The notes beneath the pieces were generated by a model. That model ran no database searches, had not been told where the DNA came from, and saw only the letters and a program-made list of their open reading frames with translations. From Leguminivora glycinivorella (Eukaryota; Arthropoda; Insecta; Lepidoptera; Tortricidae): DNA of 64,000 bases. Positions 1-9,974 of the stretch are shown here, piece by piece. The stretch spans positions 15,267,549 through 15,331,548 of the forward strand of contig NC_062990.1 in assembly GCF_023078275.1 (NCBI RefSeq), in the 5' to 3' direction. Within the stretch, counting starts at the first letter, position 1. Every line of letters begins with the position of its first letter. The position numbers and the translations under genes were made by a program.

Positions 1-513
1 TATTATTTTGCATACTTTCCACCTTGTATCCGCTCTACAAAGTGTTTGAAAAATAGTAACGAAGTGGAAAAAAGGTTCGTTCTCAAAAAAGTGGCACCGT
101 CAGGGTAAAGTGAATGAAAAAAAAATGAAAATGGTTTTTTGTACCTTTTTGGATTTAAATATGTTTTTGAGTGCATCAATGATACGGAATTTGCAGGAGG
201 GAACGAAATAGTCGTAAAAACGTAGAACTTATAGCGAGTTGAAATTTTAGACATACAGGAGAAAGTGAATAGACAGGGTAGCAAGGAAAACGTGGCAGGA
301 TAAAGAGAGTTTGAATAAAAAAACAAGTTTACCACTAATAATTCAACGTATATCGCCTATTATGATTTCGTTAGGATTAATTTTTTTTTCTTTAAGTAGA
401 AATAAAAGCAAAAAAAAGTATTTTTTTAAACAATATCCATTATTTTTTATTCAAAACAGTTGAAGTACAGTAAGTGCTATCTGATTATTATTTTCAGTCA
501 CGATGCCTGCAGT
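1..513. repeat. Region with recurring GGCAGGRTAAAGT-like words
   Basis: No credible ORF is seen. Related words built on CAGGGTAAAGTG occur at 101-111 and 294-305 and return downstream at 2186-2197 and 2204-2216 (reverse complement), 2225-2237, 2395-2408, 2783-2795 and 2952-2960. I infer one old word-built repeat, split by the R1 LINE relic that follows. The family is not identified. Confidence 0.35.
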
Positions 514-595
514 GTTTGACTGGTAGAGAATGCCTTAAGGCATTATGTACACCATTTTGTACTTTTTTATGTGCAATAAAGAATAAATAAATAAG
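514..595 (+). mobile_element. LINE 3' tail (CR1/Jockey type)
   Basis: The segment has the pattern 'tggtagagaatgcctta..ggc', then 'gtgcaataaa' and a short AAATAAAT tail. The same layout is seen at 21559-21660 (minus), 29036-29115 and about 10020-10070. This suggests the 3' UTR of a non-LTR retrotransposon with AATAAA at 575-580. No coding part remains. Confidence 0.5.
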
Positions 596-654
596 TACCT
601 ACAATCACAGTCTTGTAAAACAACAAAGCACATATCATGATTTACAATGTGAGT

Positions 655-2060
655 TGTACTTGTGCATGTAATGCCTGCAATGGCTGCCCCAGTGGAAGAG
701 TTGGTTCGTCTCCTTGATGTCTCCTTGGTAACAGATGTCGAGATAATGAGGTCAGTATTTAAAATGAGGGCCACTCTAGGGCCGGACGGTGTGCTTTGGC
801 TCTTTAAACATCTTGGAAGTAGATTACGTGGCCACATTGACGACTGCCCTCTCAGGAGGGTATAAATTCTCGTTGGAAGGTGGGCAGACTGTGCCTTTCG
901 AAAAAAGGGTAGTCCAGCTGACTGTCCCTTAGGATACCGTCCCATTGCCCTCCTAGATGAAACTGGCACGATGTTGAGCGCATCATCGTAAGTCTCATCT
1001 ACTGCTGAGCACGCATTTTGAAAGACACGTGCCCAAACATCAGAGATCGGGTTCTGGGAGGAGCGATAGACGCAATTGATGCGCTGCATAAATACAGCGG
1101 TCTGGTAGCAGAGAAAAGGCAGGGAGCTATCGCAGTATCTCTTGACATTGCCAATTACTTCGGCTTTCTTCCTTATGTGGTAATAAAATAGGCGCATTGC
1201 TTCCACGATGCGCCTTTCTATTTGAAGATCATCATTCACCATAGGGCATTACCTTGCAGATAGAGTACTGCTAAATGAATCAGGAGGAAGATGCCTAGAA
1301 AGACGAATGGAGTGTGGTTTTCCTACCGGCTGCGCCATATAAACGTATAGGGACAGGTCAATGAGACTACGTGCTCAAATCAAGACTGACTTCTTTATTC
1401 TTCTTCTTACCCACATGCATATTCATAATAATAATAACCTACCCACAGTTTTCCACAGGGGTCGGTACTGGGCGCCTGCTCTGGAGCATCGGCTTTGACT
1501 TGGCTATCAGAGTAGTCCAACTTCTCCGCATGATCACCATTTTTTATGCCGATGACACAATAGTAGCCGTGAGGGGAAGAAAGTACCAGGATAATAAGGA
1601 GAGCCACAGTGGCAACTGAGCTCACAGTTATAGGCGCATTAATTTGTTTGGACTTGCGGTGTTACTTGCCACAACCGATGACGTGGTTTTCGAAGGAAAG
1701 GTTGGCTTCTGCCCGAAGAAAGTGATTGCTGCCGACATAGCAAAAATGATAATCGTTGACGCTATACGCCGATCGAAATGCAATCTGGTTCTGTAATGCC
1801 TATATGCAAGAGCGATAGGGATGTTGCCTTACCTATTGGTGGTGAGGCGGTCCCTCTTACGCCCCAAATTAAGTACTTAGGCTTAAATTTAAACCAAAAT
1901 TGGTACTCCAAGGAACATTTTATCAAATTGGTTCCTAGCCTCGTCGGGACTGCTTCGGCGCTGAGCAGACTATTGCCCAATATCGAAGGACCCAATGCCC
2001 CATATCGGCGCTTATATGCGAACGTCATCCGCAGCGTGTATACAAAATTTCAGCTCAGTC
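655..2060 (+). pseudogene. R1-type LINE reverse transcriptase relic
   Basis: Short stretches in changing frames follow the order of an R1-clade RT. Around 770-850 is a 'GPDGV' thumb-entry motif. Around 930-990 is an 'YRPIALLDE' block, and near 1130-1170 a 'VSLDIANYF' block. At 1545-1556 is YADD, the catalytic aspartates, followed at 1885-2030 by 'IKYLGLNL' and 'LLPNIEGPN..RRLYA'. Stops and frameshifts break every block, and about 135 bp of unrelated sequence (roughly 1325-1460) sits between 'GFPTGC' and the 'LLWSIGFD' block. It is a dead fragment without endonuclease or ORF1. The R1 assignment rests on recalled family motifs. Confidence 0.7.
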
Positions 2061-2179
2061 GGTTGAATATTTCTGCTTCAAATTGGGTTGCAAGATTTGA
2101 CCTCAACATACATACAAACATACATACATACATATATTGCAAGTTAGTAAAAACCATGTCAAAATAGCTTTTTTTACTT

Positions 2180-2965
2180 GTGTTTCTTTATCCTGTCAAC
2201 AGTCACTTTACCCTGCAGAGTGATGGCAGGATAAAGTTACACAGGGTGTAGTGAAAATCCGATTAACTAGATATTATCTCCGAAACTGTTGATAATACAA
2301 CTGTCATAATTTTAATATACATAGTTATACTTCAATACAACATTAAAATGTTATTGGTAAAAAAACTGCCGTATTAATATTTTAAAATAATCATGCCAGA
2401 ATAAAGTGGACATACCTGTTACAAACTCCGAACGTCACACTTTGAAAACTTCTAACCACAAGACCGCAGCACCTCACACACAAACCTTTACACCGGCGGC
2501 TAGAACCATACTGGCTACGTGTTTTACGTATGTTAGGGCCTCAATAAGACTTTCTGTGTGTGAGTGAGGTGCAATACCGCGGACGCACAGGATATGGAGA
2601 AAATATCGCTGGACAAACTTTGAAGATGAAAATTAGTGTTCAAAAGTAATCGAAACATCCCGTGCAACGTATATTTAAGAATATAGTAGTCTATTCTCTA
2701 CAAAAAACGATATTTTATTATCATAAAACTGCAATTTAATAATCTATAGAGCGAAAACTTGAGCAGTGTCGCGTTGTGACAAGGCAGGGTACAGTAGAAA
2801 ACGGTCTTCTTTATTTTTTTTTTACAAAAGTATTATATTTATAGAAAAAATATGTGTTGGCCTCGATGTGTCACGTTAATGACTACTTATGAAAATTTTA
2901 ATTATATGTGAAAATTATATATTTCGCATACTTTCTATTCAAAAACGTGATGGCAGGGTACGATG
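2180..2965. repeat. Right part of word-built repeat
   Basis: AT-rich non-coding DNA carrying six further GGCAGG(G/A)TAAAGT-like words on both strands (positions under the first entry). It probably belongs with 1-513 as one element split by the R1 relic. No clear termini were found. Confidence 0.3.
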
Positions 2966-2981
2966 CCACTATTTTGAGAAT

Positions 2982-3110
2982 TACCCAAAAATATTTGGGA
3001 CGCTTTTTTCCGCCTAGTAGGATAGAAAGGGCTCGTGATTCTGAGTAGAAAAAACATTAAATTTATCTATTTTGAAAAAAAAATTTGAATCTTTTTTCTC
3101 GAAAATGCCC
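2982..3110. mobile_element. FB1 foldback MITE, right-arm fragment
   Basis: It contains 'tttgggacgctttttt', 'gatagaaagggctcgtgattctgag' and a following A/T-rich end, matching the right arm of the complete FB1 copies at 5930-6240 and 25985-26312. Confidence 0.5.
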
Positions 3111-3342
3111 AACCATTTTTCATGAAAATCGGTCCACTTAGTAGCGGGGATTTTTCAAAGTTTTAATTTTGTACACGCAATTCATTACTAGTGTAGCGCA
3201 AGGTTCAACCTTCGGACCCCAGATATTAAAACCAGCCTATTATCATGCACGACACACAGTATGTAAATACACTTTCATTATGCTGACAAGGGATAACGAG
3301 AGCCCATGGATGTAGGAAGATCAGACGTGCCGGCCGGTTTGC

Positions 3343-3602
3343 ATTAAATAAATAAATAAATAAATATTGTAGGACATTCTTACACAGATTGACTGAGCCC
3401 CACGCTAAGCTCAGGAAGGCTTGTGTTTTGGGTACTCAGACAACGATATACATAATATACAAATACTTATATACATAGAAAATATTCATGACAGGCACAA
3501 ATAACTGTGCTCATCACACAAATAAATGCCCTTACCGGGATTCGAACCCGGGACCGCGGCGCAGCAGGCAGGGTCACTACGCGCTAGGCCAGACCGGTCG
3601 TC
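3343..3602 (-). mobile_element. SINE-A (tRNA-derived), near full length
   Basis: Read on the minus strand, the copy starts with a tRNA-like head (A-box 'TGGCC', mutated here; B-box 'GGTTCGAATCC'). A body follows with 'AAGGGCATTTATTTGTGTG', 'ACTCA' and 'GTACCCAAAACACAAGCC', and then an AAATAAAT tail on the low-coordinate side. Further copies lie at 7932, 15523, 18072, 20717 and 49321. Pol III transcription and LINE-dependent mobility are known for such SINEs; the copy is assigned by comparison within the window. Confidence 0.8.
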
Positions 3603-3612
3603 AAACGTGTGA

Positions 3613-3847
3613 ATGGTCCATTTTTCTTTTAAAGTTGTCCACCCCCTTTTTTTTGTAACATGGGTATTTTTTACGCAATTAATACTCAGAATCGCGAGGT
3701 CTTTCGATCCTGACAGGAGAAATAAAAGTCCCACGATTTCCATACATTTTTTCGAACTTTCCATTCCGTTACCGCCATACATAATGTATGAAAAGTTGGT
3801 AACGGAATGGAAAAAACCTTGGGACACTTTTTTTCTCCTAAGTGCGT
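3613..3847. mobile_element. FB1 foldback MITE, incomplete
   Basis: The left arm ('gttgtccaccccc', 'tactcagaatcgcgag', 'ctttcgatcctga') and the loop 'ccgttaccgccatacataatgtatg' match the copy at 25985-26312. The right arm ends early, at 'ttttttctcctaagtg'. Confidence 0.6.
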
Positions 3848-4040
3848 CAAAATGTAGAAGCTAAATTTGACCCACTTCCCGGTTTCCGATTGAGCTTAAA
3901 TTTTGCACACATATGTAAATCACGTGACAATGCGATATTATGGTATCATGGAGCTGATCTGATGATGGAGCAGAAAGGTGGGCATAGGAACTCTGTCATG
4001 AATCGTCCTATCCCCATCGAGTGAGGGGATTTTAGAAACG
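3848..4040 (+). repeat. Dispersed repeat paired with 23938-24050
   Basis: 'aaaatgtagaagctaaattt' followed by 'gacccactt..cggtttc' and 'atatgtaaatcacgtga' is shared with 23938-24050. Both lie near FB1-type or LINE debris. No coding content. Confidence 0.55.
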
Positions 4041-4134
4041 TTTCGGAGAGCAGTAGATGACTATTGAAAGTAAGGTACAGTCGGCGAAAACTTGTGCCAA
4101 AAATGATTTTTTTGCAAAAAACTTATTATTTGAC

Positions 4135-4402
4135 ACTTCCATGGAGAAATTATGAATGAATTCATTGCTTTTGCCATGCACTTTTGCACCTCACTGTACA
4201 TCCAGCAAGTTAGATAAGACACATGTAGACAAACGAAAGAAATTCTTGCTGAACCTAATGACTTTGAAAACTTTTTTTTTTTTTAATGTGAAGCTCACAA
4301 AAATCTTACTCAGAACACCCAGACGGCAACTGCGCAATCAGCTGCATCAATGAATTCACTCGTAATTTATCCATGCACTTTTGCAGCTGATAGTACATGC
4401 GA
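4135..4402. repeat. Two small palindromic fragments
   Basis: 'atggagaaattatgaatgaa' with 'gccatgcacttttgc' (about 4140-4190) and 'gaattcactcgtaatttatc' with 'catgcacttttgcagctgat' (about 4350-4395) are halves of a small inverted-repeat element that is better preserved at 5276-5352. Confidence 0.4.
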
Positions 4403-4445
4403 ATACAAACGAGTCGTGTCATCACGCACGCACACAACGACAACT

Positions 4446-4530
4446 GTATGCTCAATGAGCTAACATCTGCGACACAACTGCCGGCTTATCCGCTCTCTTA
4501 TTTTATATGCTCTGAGGTAGAGCCGAAACT
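4446..4530 (+). repeat. Repeat shared with 29900-29975
   Basis: 'gtatgctcaatgagctaaca' plus 'tctgcgacac' is identical at 4446 and about 29897. The following ~50 bp also align ('ccgct..ctctattatatgctct'). Unidentified family. Confidence 0.45.
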
Positions 4531-4579
4531 ACATATTTTTGCCCGTATTATGTTTCTATTGAAATATGGGATCAGCACT

Positions 4580-5085
4580 AGTTTTTGTTTGTTGTGATGA
4601 GATTAGGACGGGATATTAATATGTGGATTTAATAAATGTCAGCGAGGGTTACAGCTTGTTTTAAGTTAAGTAGAGTTGTACCTAACTAATATTGAGAAAA
4701 TGTACTAGTGGAACTTTAAATTTTATTCTAAGTTTGAATTAAAAATAAGATATATTTAGTTTAATTTTATTTTTTTATTTTATTTTGAGTTTAATTTTAA
4801 AATAATTTTAGATTTAATAGTTTAGTTTTATTTTAAGATAATGTTATGTTCTATGGTAGAAATAAAGGAACTAGTATGTACCTAAAAAATAAGATTTAAA
4901 CTAGAGGAACTCAAAATATAAGTAACAGAACTCAGTATTAAACACTATCTAGGTGATTTTGTAAGTAGGTACTAGCCAAACTGCATATTACCTTTTGAGG
5001 TTATAATGAACAACTTTTATTATGAGACCAATGCTGAAATTGCGAAAAAAAATGGCTAAATAAATTAAAAGTATCCGATTCCCTT
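4580..5085. other. AT-rich unassigned DNA
   Basis: No ORF, tRNA-like sequence or clear repeat was recognised. The segment is rich in A/T runs such as 'attttatttttttattttat'. Confidence 0.4.
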
Positions 5086-5275
5086 ATATTACACCGTGTA
5101 TACGAGGTGCAAATATTTTCAAAACGCACTTTTTATAACAATTTAAAATCATTGAAAATTCCATATATATATTTCCAACCCCCATTTGGAGGTATACAAG
5201 CTTCAAAGGTATGTAGACTTTGGTTATAATTTAATGTCAGTTTTATAATTCTCAAAGCTCGCTCACTGTACTATG

Positions 5276-5352
5276 AACTGCAAAATTGCATGGAGAAATT
5301 ACGAATTCATTGATAAATTCGCCATGCACTTTTACAGCTGATAGTACATAAC
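5276..5352. mobile_element. Short palindromic MITE-like element
   Basis: The left arm 'CTGCAAAATTGCATGG' faces the right arm 'CCATGCACTTTTACAG', with 'GAATTCATTGA' near the centre. About 75 bp, non-coding. Fragments lie at 4135-4402. Confidence 0.5.
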
Positions 5353-5929
5353 AAAGTTGCTTTAAATCATGTCGAATGTATACATTCTAAGCTTGATACA
5401 CTCTGCGTAAGAATGTTAGTTTAGTTCAAAATTTGGCCAACATAAGTTTGCGGCGTCGTAAACAGAAGAATGTGGATGCAAATAAAGGGTGCCTCACACG
5501 GCTTAGGTCCGGTTTACACGAATTTAGCTTCGGCTTGAGAGAGAATAAGTACGAAATCAAAATCGAAAAAAATGGTTGTCATTTTCCGTTGTAACCTACA
5601 AAAATAGAATAAAATAAAAATGAATAAAACAAATATTGAGGACACCTTACACATAACAGATCAACTTAGCCCCAAACTAAGCAAAGCTTGTACTGATGTG
5701 GGTGCTAAGCGAGTTTTATTTTGCCAAAAACGTAACTCAACAATGTTTTTGTTTTCACTAAAACTTGGATCATTTTTTTCTGGAAAACTAGAGTTAAAAT
5801 TTATCCCGTGTAAACTGGATTTAAAGTATACTAACTCATAAAACTTGGCATGTACATGTAAGGCGAACATAAAACCACGAATGTGACTATAACATACCTA
5901 CAGTGCTGCATGGAAAGTTACTATTGATT
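5353..5929. other. Unassigned DNA
   Basis: Nothing recognisable except a decayed SINE-A-like stretch near 5636-5720 ('gaggacaccttacacataac', 'agccccaaactaagcaaagc', 'ttgtactgatgtgggtgcta'), which is a minus-strand SINE-A body fragment. Confidence 0.45.
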
Positions 5930-6240
5930 TTAAAACAAGAGCATTTCTTTTTTTTTGCCACTTTTATGAAATATGATATTTTTGAAAAAAAAATATGCTA
6001 TTTCTACTCAGAATCACTAGCTTTTCAATCCTAGTACTTAAAAAAATTGTCCCATACATTTTTTCTTATTTTGTTACCATTTTCCATATATGTTGTGAGG
6101 GGTAAACAAAAGAGGAAAGTAACAAAAATGTATGAAAATTCTGGGACACTTTTTGCCTCCCAGTGAGATTGAAAGTACTCATGATTCTGAGTACAATTGA
6201 CCTCAAATTCCCTAAAAAAAAAAAGGCAAAAAAAAAATAA
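5930..6240. mobile_element. FB1 foldback MITE, both arms
   Basis: The left arm ('ctactcagaatcactagc', 'ttttcaatcctagtactt', 'gtcccatacattttt') and right arm ('atgaaaattctgggacact', 'gattgaaagtactcatgatt', 'ctgagtacaatt') are inverted copies around a short loop near 6090. Non-coding. Confidence 0.65.
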
Positions 6241-6567
6241 ATTCCTTAAAAATTATAACCCGGCAACCTTAGAAGGTTGCTTAGAAGGCTTGATTAGAAT
6301 CAAGGGCATCAGATCTACTGGGTGAGCTCACGTCCATCGTAGGCCACGTCTTCGCCTTTGCCTAGTCTGTGGCCAAGAGTAAGCCCATTTATAATTTTAA
6401 AAAAGTCACTTCTGTTGACAATCGGAAAATCAGCGCTGGAAGTCATGGGCAATATGCTGAGATGAGACCATTTTGTGGGATTTTATTATTTCACATTTTT
6501 TAAAGGTTTTGAAAGTGAGATGTTACTGAAAGGCCAGTCTAGCGTACTATAGTACTCTTTATTATAC

Positions 6568-6812
6568 TGTGCTAGCAGTAAGAGCGTGTGACTTTCGATC
6601 CGGAGGTCGCGGGTTCGAACCCCGGTAAGGGCATTTATTTGTGTGATGGGCACAGATATTTGTTCCTGAGTCATGGATGTTTTCTATGTAAGTATATAAG
6701 TATTTGTATATTATATATATCGTTGTCTGAGTACCCATAACACAAGCCTTCTTGAGCTTACCGTGGGGCGCAATTAATCTGTGTAAGAATAATATTTATT
6801 TATTTATTCACA
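6568..6812 (+). mobile_element. Chimeric SINE: SINE-B head on SINE-A body
   Basis: The head ('gcagtaagagcgtgtgac', 'tttcgatccggaggtcgcgg') matches the tRNA-like head of SINE-B at 7350-7425. Directly after the B-box ('gggttcgaaccccgg') the sequence becomes the SINE-A body ('taagggcatttatttgtg', 'cagatatttgttcctgagtc') and ends in the SINE-A TTTATTTATT tail. The switch lies at about 6627. It could arise by template switching or recombination at the shared B-box. Confidence 0.75.
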
Positions 6813-6907
6813 TATAGTATGTATACATTTTTTTGACGGAGTGGGAATACAGCTACGCACGATGTGTTTGACTCGCCGTTTCTTTCCCCTCCAAAGACAT
6901 AATATAT

Positions 6908-7322
6908 CTTATACTTTTAACCGAGCAATTCTTGTATATTTATTTATATATACCGACGATCTCGGAAACCGCTCTAACGATTTCGCTGAAATTTGTTATG
7001 TGGGGGTTTTTGGGGGTGAAAAATCGATCTAGCGTAGCCTTAGATCCTTAGATCCTTAGATGAGTTTTTCTTTCGCGTTAGTAAACATAAAATATGGTCG
7101 TTAATTTCGCCGCGCGCGCATCGATTCCGCTTAGCTCAGTCGTACGAGGTCGGTCTAATGTACGCAGATAGATCGTAGGTGTCAAGGTTTCGAATCCCGG
7201 CCAGAAATTAAGTTTTTATTTTTTGTCTTTTTTTTTGTTTTTGTATTTATAAGAGCTTTTTTTTTATCTAAAGGCGTGATATATTAAAATAGAACCGAGC
7301 GAAGCTCGGTCGCCCAGATATT
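6908..7322 (+). mobile_element. Helitron-like non-autonomous element, copy 1
   Basis: The left end has 'accgagcaattcttgtata'. The right end has the hairpin CCGAGC-GAA-GCTCGG at 7295-7309, followed by 'tcgcccagatatt'. The whole unit is repeated at 45602-46054 with the same ends and the same inner tRNA-like segment, so it moved as a unit. A short 3' hairpin and the absence of TIRs suggest the Helitron/Helentron group known from Lepidoptera. It encodes no protein. Confidence 0.6.
7125..7206 (+). other. tRNA-like segment inside Helitron-like element
   Basis: 'ttagctcagtcgtacgagg' resembles a pol III A-box and 'ggtttcgaatcccgg' a B-box, about 55 bases apart. A second copy lies at 45862-45943. The arms do not form a convincing cloverleaf and no tRNA identity was assigned, so it is called a SINE-type promoter relic rather than a tRNA gene. 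Confidence 0.5.
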
Positions 7323-7349
7323 GTTATATATATATACGTACCTAGCACT

Positions 7350-7641
7350 GGTGGCCTAGCGGTAAGAGCGTGCGACTTTCGATCCGGAGGTCGCGGGTTC
7401 GAACCCGGCTCATACCAATGAGTTTTTCGAAACTTATGTGCGAAATGTCATTTGATATTTGCCAGTCGCTTTTCGGTGAAGGCCAATCCAATACCTAGTT
7501 ACCTTTTGGGTTGTAAGGTCAGATGGCAGACGCTTTTGTAAAACTAGCCTCAAATCTTGGGATTAGTTGCCAAAGCGGACCCCAGGCTCCCATGAGCCGT
7601 GGCAAATGCCGGGATAACGCAAGGAGGATGATGATGATGAT
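7350..7641 (+). mobile_element. SINE-B (tRNA-derived), nearly complete
   Basis: The tRNA-like head is 'gtggcctagcggtaagagcg' (A-box) with 'gggttcgaacccgg' (B-box). The body carries 'cagtcgcttttcggtgaagg' and 'aagcggaccccaggctccca', and the tail is (GAT)n. Partial copies lie at 15295-15500, 26318-26432 and 59108-59252 (minus). About 12-20 bp of the consensus after 'ggtgaagg' is missing here compared with 15300-15340. Confidence 0.8.
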
Positions 7642-7931
7642 ATACCTACCTATGTCCCATGGGCAGAACAAAACACACTTAATCCTTTACCAACTCCCCC
7701 GTGACAATTGTTCACTAAGAATTAGAACAAATAACTAACTTATATCCAACTTCCAATACTTTTCCAATAAGTTCCCTTATCTAGAAACTCGCAGGCGATT
7801 TTTACATAGAGAATGTGACGTTACAGAAGCGTAACTCAATAGATACAATACATGCATGCGCTGGAAGTCGCCAGCAATATGCTGAGGTTAAACAATTTCA
7901 TGGCTCCTTCTCGTTTTTTATAAAATAAAAA

Positions 7932-8143
7932 AATATATTGTTGGACACCTCATACAAATCAACCTAGCCCCAAACTAAGCACAGCTTGTACTATGGGTGC
8001 TAGGCGACGATATACTTACTTATATAGATAAATACATATTTATACATATAGAAAACATACATGACTCCTCCCTTACCGGGATTCGAACCTGGGACCGCGG
8101 CTTAGCAGGCAGGGTCACTACCGACTGAGCCAAACCGGTCGTC
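7932..8143 (-). mobile_element. SINE-A, internally deleted
   Basis: The minus-strand tRNA-like head ends at 8143 with 'accggtcgtc'. The body is shortened: the 'gaacaaatatctgtgctcat' block between 'catgactc' and 'cccttaccggg' is missing. The tail side is 'aaatatattgttggacacc'. Confidence 0.75.
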
Positions 8144-8189
8144 ACAACACTAATGTTCGGTGTGTTGCCCTTTTAATCGTTGCAAATTA

Positions 8190-8440
8190 CAATTTTGAAA
8201 AAACCCCCGACTGCGACATAGTAGACCGATTTTCATGAAACATGGCTAAGAACACTCCCGACTAACTCAGCTTTCAGACAAAAACAGCTAAATCTAAATC
8301 GGTTCATCCGTTTGGGAGCTACGATGCCACAGACAGACAGACAAACAGACAGACAAACAGATAGACAGACAGACGGACAGAGAGACAGACAGACACGTCA
8401 AACTTATAATACCCCTTCGTTTTTGCGTCAGGGGTTAAAA
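8190..8440 (-). mobile_element. TGTC repeat, full copy
   Basis: In forward sense this family begins 'TTAACCCCCGACGCAAAAA', has a (TGTC)n core, then 'cgaacggatgaaccgattta', 'gctgagttagtcgggagtgt', 'tttcatgaaaatcggt' and ends near 'cgcgg(t)cgggggttttttc'. This copy is in reverse. Others lie at 17279, 20342, 29990, 34028, 35386, 35856, 41419 and 50443. The subterminal GGGGGTT/AACCCCC symmetry and microsatellite core resemble HINE/DINE-1-type elements; that class call is inference. Confidence 0.65.
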
Positions 8441-8699
8441 TGGGACCCGTCAAACATAGTTCGCGATAGACCCCCCTGAAAACAAATCGCTTTTAATATT
8501 TTCATACTGAATAATTCTTAAAATAATTGACGGGCTTAACGCCAAAATAAAAGTTACTTTTTTCCAGAGCCAAACTTCTGTACGTCTGTAGTCTCTGTGG
8601 CCATCAATAATAATTATATTAATGTTAGTTTTATTGCGTCTATGTGCTTCGACCCTGTAAGTGTTCCCTGCGTGCTTTTCATTCATACAATAAGCTAAT

Positions 8700-8780
8700 T
8701 AGACAACGAACACACACACAGAGAGAGAGACAAACAGACATACACGTCACCACGTCGTTTTTTTGCGTCGCGGGTTAAAA
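8700..8780 (-). mobile_element. TGTC repeat, end fragment
   Basis: A degenerate (CAGA/GAGA)n core and 'cgtcgtttttttgcgtcgcg' with 'ggttaaaa' correspond to the 5' part of the TGTC repeat. Confidence 0.5.
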
Positions 8781-9023
8781 AAACTTGCAAATTTTTTTTG
8801 CCAATAATTTTTTAACTTGTAATTTCGCATTATTGGTACTTTTGTTTATATTATTTATTAATCCGTTGTTTTATACAGCTTATTCTCCCAGACAGCAATA
8901 TTGTTATCTGCACATCAGAGCGCTGTCAGCAAAAAAAGGCAATTTTAATCTGCCTAATGTTGCGTCCCTTTATAGGTGACGACACGATCACTGCACAGTA
9001 TGAGGACGACTCATGAGTTAAGC

Positions 9024-9222
9024 TAGGAACATACTACGCGGACGTCCGTCGTAAATCGACCGCGAACATCCAGCGAGCCAGATTTCGATCGGACGTCCAT
9101 GCGCTCAAGGCCACGTCCACGTCCGTCGACCGATAGTTTGAACGGTTAAGTGTAGGTATATTCATTGTCCAGATCCCCGTCCGCGGTCGATTTACGACGG
9201 ATGTCCGCGTAGTATGTTCCTA
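9024..9222. mobile_element. Foldback MITE with 41-bp arms
   Basis: Left arm TAGGAACATACTACGCGGAC (9024-9043) continues to about 9064. The right arm (about 9182-9222) is its reverse complement with one mismatch (GACGTCC versus GACATCC). The 199-bp element is non-coding, and no clear target duplication was found. Confidence 0.8.
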
Positions 9223-9503
9223 GTATAGCTTTACTCTCCGGCAGCGGCGACGCGAAAGGTACTACCTGCTGCGTTCGAAATCACGTGGTTGAACAAAATT
9301 ACTATAAATGTTACTCGACATCGTCCAATGTTGTTATTTGATACTATTAATTATAAGTATTATCACAAACCACATATATACAGACTAAGCCACCCCGTAC
9401 AACAAAATGCGACTGTCAAAACGAAACTATTGTTTGAAGCCGAAATTGATAGATGTCGCTCATAGTCCCATTTGGCACATATCTATATTTAATAAATTTG
9501 CAA

Positions 9504-9971
9504 GCCTTGTCATCCGATACATCCGTCTCACGTTTTTCTCTTCAATCATTTGACAGGTGGAACTGACTAACTATTTATTTTTATGTAGGAACATCGAAAT
9601 GCCTGACACGTAGTAAAAGCTAGATGATACCGAATTTCGGGCAAATTGTCATGGCACGTTATGGTCTCATCAGAAGTTCGTTCGCTTTTCAATCTAGAGG
9701 TCACTGGTTCAAGCCTCGGTGGAGACACACGTAAAGATATCCAGTTTTTTGGGTTTTATTTTTATTTTATGGTTTTTTATTTGTTTAGAATTTTTTTGCG
9801 TAAGTTTTCATGATAATTCTTAATTATTTTGAACGTACATTCCAGAATAGGCAAAATATTACAACCTTAAGTGCGTTTTCACATTATACCCGATCCGCGA
9901 TATCTGATGTAGGAAGGATTTCAAAGGCGAAAATCAAAGATGGCGACTTAAACATATGCGATATCGGTCAA
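9504..9971 (+). repeat. Direct duplication, copy 1
   Basis: About 470 bp align with 10899-11375 in the same orientation, beginning 'cttgtcatcc' and containing 'cttcaatcatttgacaggtg'. It includes a tRNA-like stretch ('ggtttcaagcctcgg'-like B-box near 9706-9722) and the left part of a GATATC-type MITE (9877 on). This copy is more decayed than copy 2. Confidence 0.7.
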
Positions 9972-9974
9972 TGA

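Noticed and set aside
535..1242. 235-codon minus-strand frame
   Set aside because: Shadow of the R1 relic on plus, which shows ordered RT motifs; the minus frame has none.
7125..7206. Functional tRNA genes (also 11058, 13605, 15523 head, 24812, 30673)
   Set aside because: A- and B-box-like words are present but cloverleaf pairing is poor and all lie within repeats, so they are SINE-type heads.
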